Assembly (NCBI GenBank): GCA_050115015.1
Contig: JASFRI010000156.1
Coordinates: 1-9,321, forward strand
Reading direction: 5' to 3'
From: JASFRI01 sp050115015
GTDB taxonomy: Bacteria > Acidobacteriota > Polarisedimenticolia > CBDVAL01
DNA: 9,321 nucleotides
Notes under the pieces: generated by a model
The model's database searches: none
What the model saw: the letters and a program-made list of their open reading frames with translations, nothing else
Told to the model about the DNA's origin: nothing
Translations under genes and position numbers: made by a program
Shown: piece after piece, positions 1 through 5,880 of the stretch
Position numbering within the stretch: position 1 is the stretch's first letter
Layout of the letters: each line of letters starts with the position of its first letter

Positions 1-807
1 TCACCGGACGGCCGACGCGTTGTCGTGACAATCGTGAGCGATGAGGACGACGACCTGTGGATCTACGACCGCCGGCGTGGAACGAAGACGCGGTTGACGG
101 CCGGAGGGGAAGACGAGTTTGCCCCATCCTGGTCGCACAGCGGCGAGCACATCGCTTACACCGCCGGCCCCTATCCTTCGGAATTCTCCGTCTGGATCGT
201 CGCCGCCGACGGCGCGTCGCCACCGGAGCGGATCGGAGATGGGGTCGGGGCGATCTTCTCGCCAGAAGACAGGGAGCTCGTGTTCGGGAGATTCGACGAT
301 CCCCAGGGGCTGCCGACCGGCGTCAGGATGACCCTGGATGGCGACCGCCGCGTCGAAACGCTGCCGGGAAACCTGCAGAACCTGGTCTTTCCCGAGATCT
401 CGCCGGATGGGCGCTATATCGCCTATGCCACGGACGACACCGGCCGTCCCGAGGTGTACATCAAGCGTTATCCCGACATGACCGGAAGGTGGCAGGTCTC
501 GACCGGCGGTGGAATGTTCCCGCACTGGAACCAGGAGGGCGACGAGATCTACTACGCGCAGGACAACGACATCATGGTCGTCGAGGTCACTCCAGGAGAC
601 CCCTTGGGTCTCGGGACCCCGCAGAAGCTCTTCCCGCGCGAGCCGGTTGGTGCCTGCCCGCTTCCCAATCGCTGGCCTCCCGGATTCGACGTGACACCTG
701 ACGGGGAGCTGTTCCTCGTGTTCCAGCCGGTCGAGAGCAAACCGACCCCACTGCGGATCGAGGTGGTCCAGAACTGGTACGAGGAGTTCCGCGGCGAGGA
801 CCAGTAG
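1..807 (+). CDS. C-terminal part of a PD40/TolB-like beta-propeller protein (5' end outside window)
   Basis: The frame is open from base 1 and ends at TAG 805-807, giving 268 visible residues; the true start lies upstream, so the internal GTG at 25 should not be taken as the start. PD40 propeller motifs are visible: SPDGRR at residues 1-6, a WSHSGEHIAY blade near 44-53 and SPDGRYIAY at 134-142. Next come EVYIKRYP, QVSTGGG (165-171), a HWNQEGDEIYY strand and a closing FDVTPDGELFLVF near 229-241. The same order of motifs ends the kinase-propeller protein at 5881-8598 (EVYLGSY, QVSTGGG, GGELYY, FDVSADGQLF, VVLGWFDEL against VVQNWYEEF here). The two are therefore paralogues, and the missing N-terminus may well be a Ser/Thr kinase plus membrane anchor, although no kinase residue is visible. 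A free-standing or differently fused propeller is the alternative. The propeller is probably extracytoplasmic, by analogy with the paralogue. A transposase remnant on the other strand begins at its stop codon. Confidence 0.85.
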   Translation, partial: SPDGRRVVVTIVSDEDDDLWIYDRRRGTKTRLTAGGEDEFAPSWSHSGEHIAYTAGPYPSEFSVWIVAADGASPPERIGDGVGAIFSPEDRELVFGRFDDPQGLPTGVRMTLDGDRRVETLPGNLQNLVFPEISPDGRYIAYATDDTGRPEVYIKRYPDMTGRWQVSTGGGMFPHWNQEGDEIYYAQDNDIMVVEVTPGDPLGLGTPQKLFPREPVGACPLPNRWPPGFDVTPDGELFLVFQPVESKPTPLRIEVVQNWYEEFRGEDQ

Positions 808-960
808 GATGCCGCATTCCAGGTAGCCGAGCAGCTCGCGCTCGACGAAGCGAGGGATGTTCCGGCCGGCGAGGGCGACCCCGGCGAGGAAGGTCTCGAG
901 GTGCTCGCGGAGAGCGCGGTGCAGGACGGTGGCGGCGGCCGGTCGGGGTAGCAGGGGGTC
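805..960 (-). pseudogene. Remnant of an IS91-type transposase, N-terminal domain only
   Basis: Read on the minus strand from 960, one frame gives a peptide with TVLHRALREHLETFLAG followed by PRFVERELLGYLECGIL. This pattern (HLETFLA, then PRFVERE, then a YLxCGIL motif) is how I know the N-terminal zinc-binding domain of IS91-type transposases to begin. In intact members the next residues are a HGFxR stretch, zinc-binding cysteines and then the Y-type nuclease domain. Here the similarity stops at GIL, at position 805, where the frame runs into the antisense of the preceding propeller gene. No in-frame ATG was seen upstream. About 52 codons survive of a protein usually several hundred residues long, so this is a dead fragment. 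The other two minus-strand frames here encode only Arg/Pro-rich noise. The identification rests on motif recall. Confidence 0.62.
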
Positions 961-1049
961 GGCCCACGTCGTGGAGCGGGCACCGGAGGGACGCCCCTGG
1001 ACCCCGCACGATGCGCTAGAGTAGAGGGGTTCTCATCGACCCTTCCCAC

Positions 1050-1056
1050 GGAGAGG
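1050..1056 (+). promoter_or_regulatory. Ribosome binding site of the M1 aminopeptidase
   Basis: GGAGAGG ends 6 nt before the ATG at 1063, a good Shine-Dalgarno match at normal spacing that fixes this ATG as the start. A TAGAGT hexamer at 1017-1022 could be a -10 element, but no acceptable -35 precedes it, so I do not call a promoter. Confidence 0.7.
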
Positions 1057-1062
1057 TGTCCC

Positions 1063-2844
1063 ATGACCCGCGTCGATCCCCACTCCTACTTCCAAACGGA
1101 ACAGCCCCGCACGAAAACGCTCGCGCTGCAGCTCGCCGTCGACTTCGACCGGAAGGTGCTGTCCGGCACCGCCACCCTGCACCTCGAGGGGGGTGGCGGG
1201 GTGCTGGACCTGGATACCAAGAGGCTGTCAATCCGTGCCGTCCGGAACGGAGACGGCGCCCCGGCCCGGTTCGAGCTGGGTGAGGAGGAGCCGATCCTGG
1301 GCAGCCGCCTGCGCATCCATCTGCCCCACGGCGCGCGGGAGGTGTCCATCGAGTACGAGACCGCCCCGGACGCCGTGGCACTCCAGTGGCTGGGGCCGGC
1401 CCAGACGGAGGGTGGGAAGCACCCCTTCCTGTTCAGCCAGTGCCAGGCCATCCACGCGCGCACGGTGGTCCCGGTGCAGGACACGCCCGTCGCGCGGATC
1501 GCGTATACCGCCGAGCTCACGGTGCCCGATCCGCTGGCCGCGGTGATGTCCGCCGGGCCCGCCGGGACGCGGCCGGGGCCGAGCACCGGCACGACGACGT
1601 ACCTCTTCGACATGCCCCAGCCGATCCCGCCCTACCTGCTGGCCCTCGCCGTGGGGGACCTCGAGTCCCGGGACCTGAGCCCCCGGTCCCGGGTCTGGGC
1701 CGAGCCCTCGACGGTCGAGAAGGCGGCGTGGGAGTTCGCGAACATCGAGCAGATGATCGTCAAGGCCGAGGCGATGTTCGGCGAGTACGAGTGGGACCGA
1801 TACGACATGCTGGTGCTCCCCCCCTCGTTCCCGTACGGCGGGATGGAGAACCCCCGGATGACCTTCCTCACGCCGACCCTGCTCGCGGGGGACCGGTCGC
1901 TGGTCGACGTCGTCGCCCACGAGCTGGCGCACTCCTGGACCGGCAACCTGGTCACCAACGCCACCATGGACCATTTCTGGTTGAACGAGGGGTCCACGGT
2001 CTGGGCCGAGCGGCGCATCCTGGAGGCGCTGCACGGGAAGGAGGCGGCGGTGCTGAGCTGGGCCATCGGCCAGCGGGCCCTCGAGAAGGAGTTCGAGCGC
2101 TTCGGCACGGACTCCCCCGTGACCCGCCTGCGCAACGACCTGAAGGGGGTCGACCCGGACGACGTCTACTCGGCGGTGCCCTACGAGAAGGGCTCGCGCT
2201 TCCTGGCGCTGATCGAGCGCACCGCGGGCCGCGAGGCCTTCGACGGGTTCATCCGGGACTACATCGCCCGCTTCCGCTTCACGTCGATCACCTCGGAGGA
2301 GTTCATCGCCTTCCTGGAGGAGAAGCTGCCGGGGGTCGCCGCCGAGGTGCGCTCCGACGAGTGGCTCTACCGGCCCGGGATGCCGGACAACGCGCCGGTG
2401 TTCCGCTCCGCCCGACTGGAGGAGCTGACCGCCCTCGCGGCGAACTGGCCGGAGGGAGCGCGGCCCGGAAGGGAGCAGGTCGACGGCTGGTCCCCCAGCG
2501 AGACGCTCATCTACCTGCAGCACGTGCCGCGGCCCATCGACCACGAGTCCTGCCGGTGGCTCGACGAGCACCTGTCCCTCGACGGCCGCGGCAACTACGA
2601 GATCCTCGTGGAGTGGCTGACCATCGCCGCCGCCTCGGACTACGAGCCGGCGTTTCCGCGCCTGCGGGAGGTGCTGACCCGGGTGGGACGCATGAAGTAC
2701 CTGCGGCCGCTCTACAACGCCCTGGCCGGGCACGAGCGCACCCGGGCCCTGGCAAGGGAGATCTACGACCGGGCGGCGTCCGGCTACCACGGCGTCGCGC
2801 AGCGGGTGGTCGCATCGATCCTGGAGACGTACCCGCAGGCCTAG
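1063..2844 (+). CDS. M1-family zinc aminopeptidase, leukotriene A4 hydrolase type
   Basis: This 593-residue cytoplasmic enzyme (no signal peptide) removes N-terminal residues from peptides. Its length and domain order match human LTA4H (about 610 residues): an N-terminal beta domain to about residue 195, a thermolysin-like catalytic domain (about 196-440) and a helical C-terminal domain (about 455-593). Visible motifs are QCQAIHAR (126-133), the exopeptidase motif GGMENP (259-264, with E262 binding the substrate amine), and HELAH (286-290) with zinc ligands H286, H290 and E309 and catalytic E287. The transition-state tyrosine is Y374 in PYEKG. Y369 and D366 match LTA4H Y378 and D375, and GRMK (542-545) supplies the pair equal to R563 and K565 that holds the substrate carboxylate. 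Bacterial members are generally aminopeptidases; the epoxide hydrolase activity of the animal enzyme cannot be inferred. It converges with a peptide transporter/M24 peptidase operon, which suggests peptide catabolism. The start is fixed by GGAGAGG 6 nt upstream. Confidence 0.96.
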   Translation: MTRVDPHSYFQTEQPRTKTLALQLAVDFDRKVLSGTATLHLEGGGGVLDLDTKRLSIRAVRNGDGAPARFELGEEEPILGSRLRIHLPHGAREVSIEYETAPDAVALQWLGPAQTEGGKHPFLFSQCQAIHARTVVPVQDTPVARIAYTAELTVPDPLAAVMSAGPAGTRPGPSTGTTTYLFDMPQPIPPYLLALAVGDLESRDLSPRSRVWAEPSTVEKAAWEFANIEQMIVKAEAMFGEYEWDRYDMLVLPPSFPYGGMENPRMTFLTPTLLAGDRSLVDVVAHELAHSWTGNLVTNATMDHFWLNEGSTVWAERRILEALHGKEAAVLSWAIGQRALEKEFERFGTDSPVTRLRNDLKGVDPDDVYSAVPYEKGSRFLALIERTAGREAFDGFIRDYIARFRFTSITSEEFIAFLEEKLPGVAAEVRSDEWLYRPGMPDNAPVFRSARLEELTALAANWPEGARPGREQVDGWSPSETLIYLQHVPRPIDHESCRWLDEHLSLDGRGNYEILVEWLTIAAASDYEPAFPRLREVLTRVGRMKYLRPLYNALAGHERTRALAREIYDRAASGYHGVAQRVVASILETYPQA

Positions 2845-2864
2845 AGGCGGCGGATCCAGGGGCA

Positions 2865-2882
2865 GCGGCCCGGCCCGGCCGC
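2865..2882. terminator. GC-rich hairpin between convergent genes (first of two)
   Basis: GCGGCC and GGCCGC form a perfect 6-bp stem around a 6-nt loop, 20 nt after the aminopeptidase stop codon. There is no T-run on either side, so it does not fit the classical intrinsic terminator. Its place between two converging genes makes a role in transcription termination or 3'-end protection plausible. Confidence 0.35.
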
Positions 2883-2894
2883 GTCGCCCCGATT

Positions 2895-2912
2895 CGCCCC
2901 TAGAACGGGGCG
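2895..2912. terminator. GC-rich hairpin between convergent genes (second of two)
   Basis: CGCCCC pairs with GGGGCG around the loop TAGAAC (6-bp stem). An alternative fold pairs GCCCCG at 2886-2891 with the CGGGGC at 2906-2911. It lies 12 nt beyond the first hairpin in the 124-nt gap between the aminopeptidase (+) and the M24 peptidase (-), so it could act on either transcript. No U-tract follows on either strand. Confidence 0.38.
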
Positions 2913-2968
2913 CCGGGCCTTACAGCACCTTCAACCCACGTCCGGGGTTCCGGAACGGGACCCGGTAT

Positions 2969-4150
2969 CTACCGGATCAGGATCAGCTCCTTCTGCGGCG
3001 GGGAGAGGTACTCGGCGCCCTCCGCGGTCAGCACCACCATCTCCTCGATGCTCGCCACGCCGTGCTCCCGCACCGTCAGCCGGGGCTCGATGGTGAACAC
3101 CATCTGCTCCTCGAGGAGCTCGAAGGGCTTGCCGGCATATTTCTCCCACTCCGGTCCGAGGAGGGCCGTGCCGTCGTGGGCGAACCGACCCACCTGGTGG
3201 CCGAGGGCGTGGGGGTACTCCTCGTATCCCTGCGCGACGATGTGCCCGCGTGCCGTGTCGTCCGCCGTCTTCCCCTGGACCCCGGGCTTCAGCGTCGCCC
3301 GGGCCATCTCGATCGACTCGACGATCGTGCCGAACCCCCGGTGGACCTCGGGCGGCGCGTCGGTCTCCCCTTCCCGGAGGACGTAGAACGTCCGCTGCAG
3401 GTCCGACACGTAGTCCTCGCACTTCACGCCGAAGTCCATGTTGAGGAGGTGCCCCCGCTTGACCTTCCGCTCCGTGGGCCGGTAGTGGGCCCCGGCGGTA
3501 TCCGGGCCGGTGAAGACCGCCGGACAGTGGCTCGGCTCCCAGGCGAGCCCCAGGCCCCGCCGCTCGACCTCCGCGGTCATGAACGCCGCGATCTCGATCT
3601 CGCTCCGGCCGGGAGCGATGAACCCCGCCACCTGGTCGAAGATCTCCACCGTGTGCCGGATCGCCTTCCGGATCCGGGCGATCTCCTCGGGGGTCTTCCG
3701 TGCCCGGAGGCTGGAGGTGATCTTCTCCGCCGACATGACCCGGTCGGCCATCCCCATCTCCTCCAGGTAGCGCATCAGCGTCAGGTACATCCCGTGGGTG
3801 AGACCGTCGCAGACCTCGCTCGTCTCCGAGTAGTTCAGGGCGATGGTCCGGGGATCGATGGCGGTCAGGACCTCGCGGAGTTGCGGGCCGATCCCCTCCA
3901 CGTACCCCAGCACCTGGTCGTAGACGCCGAGGTCCTCGATGGTCTTCTTCTCCAGTTCCCCGACGATGGCGTGGTTCCCCTTGTTCCGGGTGACGATGAA
4001 CGCCGAGTGCCAGGTCATGTCGGCGCTCGAGAGGAAGTCGAGCATCGGGTCGTGCATGATCGACGACTCGCGCACGAAGGTGATCCAGCAGTCGCAGTCC
4101 CGCTCCTCCAGGATCGCGGCGGCCTGCGCGACCTTCTCCTTGATGAGCAT
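2969..4150 (-). CDS. M24B-family metallopeptidase (Xaa-Pro aminopeptidase/dipeptidase-like)
   Basis: This 393-residue cytoplasmic peptidase is predicted to cleave Xaa-Pro bonds with a two-metal 'pita-bread' site. Residues 1 to about 150 form a creatinase-type N-terminal domain, and 158-385 the catalytic domain. All five expected metal ligands are present: D239 (MDFG), D250 (SDLQRTF), H318 (LGHQVG), E355 (TIEPRL) and E369 (SIEEM). The spacings D-D 11, H318-H325 7 and E-E 14 agree with those I recall for prolidase. H325 matches the second active-site histidine. The start at 4150 is chosen because GGAGG (4162-4158) lies 7 nt upstream and the creatinase fold begins there. The same frame stays open to 4741, but that extension is antisense noise inside the transporter gene. 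Its ATG lies 2 nt after the transporter stop, so the two are co-transcribed and probably translationally coupled. Dipeptidase versus aminopeptidase P activity cannot be decided from sequence; creatinase or other hydrolase functions are less likely given the context. Confidence 0.92.
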   Translation of the reverse strand: MLIKEKVAQAAAILEERDCDCWITFVRESSIMHDPMLDFLSSADMTWHSAFIVTRNKGNHAIVGELEKKTIEDLGVYDQVLGYVEGIGPQLREVLTAIDPRTIALNYSETSEVCDGLTHGMYLTLMRYLEEMGMADRVMSAEKITSSLRARKTPEEIARIRKAIRHTVEIFDQVAGFIAPGRSEIEIAAFMTAEVERRGLGLAWEPSHCPAVFTGPDTAGAHYRPTERKVKRGHLLNMDFGVKCEDYVSDLQRTFYVLREGETDAPPEVHRGFGTIVESIEMARATLKPGVQGKTADDTARGHIVAQGYEEYPHALGHQVGRFAHDGTALLGPEWEKYAGKPFELLEEQMVFTIEPRLTVREHGVASIEEMVVLTAEGAEYLSPPQKELILIR

Positions 4151-4152
4151 GC

Positions 4153-5436
4153 CTATGCCTCCAGCTCCTTGAACTCGCCGGCCACGCGGGTGAAGATCGC
4201 CAGCGCGATGATGCCGACGATCATGTTCGCGGCCAGGACGTACCAGATGACCTCCGGCCGTCCCGCGTTGAAGAAGTGGCCGTAGAGCGCCGTGTAGGCC
4301 CCGCTGGTCAGTCCGCCGATCATCGTCGACAGGAAGTTCGCCCCCATGTACAGCCCGGCCTTCTCCTTCGGGGCGATCCAGGTGATGTACTCCTGGATAC
4401 GGGGCGACGCGATCATCTCCCCCGTCGCGAACAGGGCGATGCCCAGGAACACGAGAGACGGCGCCGAGAGGCGCGCCGCCGCCAGGACCACGAAGCCGAC
4501 CGCCGAGAGGAACAGGCCGGACATGAACGCCGGGATGGCGCGGTAGCGCTGGACGATGCCGGAGACCGGGATCTGCAGGATCATGATGATCCAGCCCGTG
4601 TGCGCGATCGTCTCGCCGAGGATCTTCCTCGTCCCACCCTCCTCGTGCGACAGGAAGTTCGCGACGCCGGTGCCGAGGACCCCCTTCACCGTGAGGTAGA
4701 GCGACGCCGTGTCGACGTCGCTGTCCACGTAGAGGGCGCACAGATTGAAGAACGCCCAGAAGGGAAGCCAGAAGATGAACCCGAGCAGGACGAGGAACGC
4801 GGCGAACTTGACGTCCGAGAGGGCGACCCAGAGGTCCTGGAACTTCCGCCGGAGGGTAACCCCCTCCGTCTGCCGTGGTGGCTCCTTGTAGAACAGGATC
4901 GTGATCACCAGCATCACGCCGATCGAGATCGCCGCCGCGACGAAGGCATGGTTCCAGGAGATGGCCCGCAGCCGTCCTGCCACGATCGGCCCGAACGAGC
5001 CCCCGACGTTGACCATGGCGTAGAAGATGCCGAACCCGAGCGTCTTGTTCGTCCCGTCGGTCACCGCCCGGACCGTCCCCGAGATCAGGGGCTTGAAGAT
5101 CCCGGCCGCCAGGCCGATGGACAGCATCGTCAGGACGATCCCGGAGAACGTCCTCGTGTAGATCAGCAGCAGGATCGAGGGCAGGTAGGCCAGGTAGGAG
5201 ACGATCAGCACCTTCTTGAAGCCGTAACGGTCGGCGAAGGTGCCCGAGATGATCGGGACCGAGTAGGACAGGGTCAGGAAGATGCTCTGGACGATGCCCA
5301 GGTCATCCCGGCTGAAGCCCAGGTGGGTCATGTAGATCCCGAACCCGAAGTAGATCCCGTAGTAGGCGAACCGCTCCAGGACCTCGATCAGGTTGGCGAC
5401 CCAGAACACTCCGGGGAACGGCGATCGTTGTGCCAT
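4153..5436 (-). CDS. POT/PTR-family proton-coupled oligopeptide transporter (MFS), compact form
   Basis: This 427-residue inner-membrane carrier is predicted to import di- and tripeptides with protons. Diagnostic POT features are visible: ExxERFxYY in helix 1 (E18, E21, R22, F23, Y25, Y26), the MFS loop 2-3 motif GTFADRYGFKK (65-75), and GIFKP in helix 4 with the conserved lysine K115. Helix 5 carries FYAMVNVGGSFGP (138-150), and helix 10 carries GEMIASP with E340, followed by IAPKEKAGLYMG. I count 12 hydrophobic helices, and the linker after helix 6 (184-210) is hydrophilic. Most characterised bacterial POTs have about 480-500 residues and two extra helices at that point, so this is a short variant. 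The start at 5436 is supported by GAGG (5445-5442) 5 nt upstream and by helix 1 starting soon after; the open frame back to 5619 is a Pro/Arg/Ser-rich extension without a better start. It is the first gene of an operon with the M24B peptidase. Peptides are the likely substrate, though POT members can carry other compounds. Confidence 0.88.
   Translation of the reverse strand: MAQRSPFPGVFWVANLIEVLERFAYYGIYFGFGIYMTHLGFSRDDLGIVQSIFLTLSYSVPIISGTFADRYGFKKVLIVSYLAYLPSILLLIYTRTFSGIVLTMLSIGLAAGIFKPLISGTVRAVTDGTNKTLGFGIFYAMVNVGGSFGPIVAGRLRAISWNHAFVAAAISIGVMLVITILFYKEPPRQTEGVTLRRKFQDLWVALSDVKFAAFLVLLGFIFWLPFWAFFNLCALYVDSDVDTASLYLTVKGVLGTGVANFLSHEEGGTRKILGETIAHTGWIIMILQIPVSGIVQRYRAIPAFMSGLFLSAVGFVVLAAARLSAPSLVFLGIALFATGEMIASPRIQEYITWIAPKEKAGLYMGANFLSTMIGGLTSGAYTALYGHFFNAGRPEVIWYVLAANMIVGIIALAIFTRVAGEFKELEA
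4158..4162 (-). promoter_or_regulatory. Ribosome binding site of the M24B peptidase, inside the transporter's last codons
   Basis: GGAGG on the minus strand lies 7 nt before the ATG at 4150 and overlaps the end of the transporter reading frame. The stop (4155-4153) and next start (4150-4148) are separated by 2 nt, an arrangement typical of translational coupling. Confidence 0.7.
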
Positions 5437-5880
5437 GCTCACCTCGCTCGGAGACCTCGTTCCCGGCGTCGTACGGGTGGCTTCCGCTCGAGGGACCCGG
5501 GCTCCGGACGGGGATCCTAGCATGGAGAAGAGGGCGTCCGGGGCGCGAAAGGGACCCTGCAAGGTCCGGTATCCGTCGGACCACGGGAGGTCGATCGGTG
5601 GTTGCCCCGCAACCCCCACCTCCGGCGCCGTGCGCCTCCGGCTCCGATGTCTCTCACCGACCCGAGGGGAGGTGCCGGTCGAGACGTCCCGCCGTGCCCT
5701 TGCACGGAGGAGTTGCAGGCGTCCGTCGCTCGCCGGGGCCCGATGACAGGCGGTACAACGGGAGAGGATGGCGCCGCGGAGCGGAGCCCCGTCGCGAGAC
5801 CCGTTCGAGCGGCGTAACCTCTATAATGACGCATTCGCCGCCGCGACGGCCGCGGCCCCGAACACCCACGGAACCCGGCG
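5437..5880. promoter_or_regulatory. Divergent control region between transporter operon and kinase gene
   Basis: These 444 nt contain no convincing gene; the small open frames are Arg/Pro/Ala-rich and lack ribosome sites. The region must drive transcription both ways. A TATAAT hexamer faces the kinase (separate entry). For the minus strand the best candidate is an extended -10, TGCTAGGAT (5522-5514), about 80 nt before the transporter start, but it has no good -35. A 6-bp stem, CCGTGC/GCACGG, with loop CCTT occurs at 5692-5707. No operator with a recognisable consensus was found. Confidence 0.5.
5822..5827 (+). promoter_or_regulatory. Probable -10 promoter element for the kinase gene
   Basis: TATAAT is a perfect sigma-70-type -10 hexamer in very GC-rich surroundings, 53 nt before the kinase ATG, implying a leader of about 45-50 nt. 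No hexamer resembling TTGACA lies at 16-19 nt spacing, and there is no TGn extension, so the promoter may depend on an activator or on a lineage-specific -35 preference. Confidence 0.5.

Noticed and set aside
1228..2790. A 520-codon open frame antisense to the M1 aminopeptidase
   Set aside because: Low-complexity Arg/Gly/Leu/Val/Pro/His-rich product with no recognisable fold; the plus strand has a complete LTA4H-type active site.
2969..4285. Long plus-strand open frame (3062-4285) over the M24B gene
   Set aside because: It is the complement of a gene with all five M24 metal ligands; the product is Arg/Leu/Asp/Val/Pro-rich with no family features.
4151..4741. Upstream extension of the M24B peptidase frame
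   Set aside because: It overlaps the transporter gene in another frame and gives an Arg/Gly/His-rich peptide. The ATG at 4150 has a good ribosome site and begins the creatinase-like domain.
5437..5619. Upstream extension of the transporter frame to an ATG at 5619
   Set aside because: The added 61 residues are Pro/Ser/Arg-rich with no transporter similarity, while the ATG at 5436 has GAGG 5 nt upstream and leads directly into helix 1.
5602..5817. Possible 71-residue small protein in the divergent region
   Set aside because: Arg/Pro/Ala/Gly-rich composition typical of GC noise, no ribosome site and no motif.
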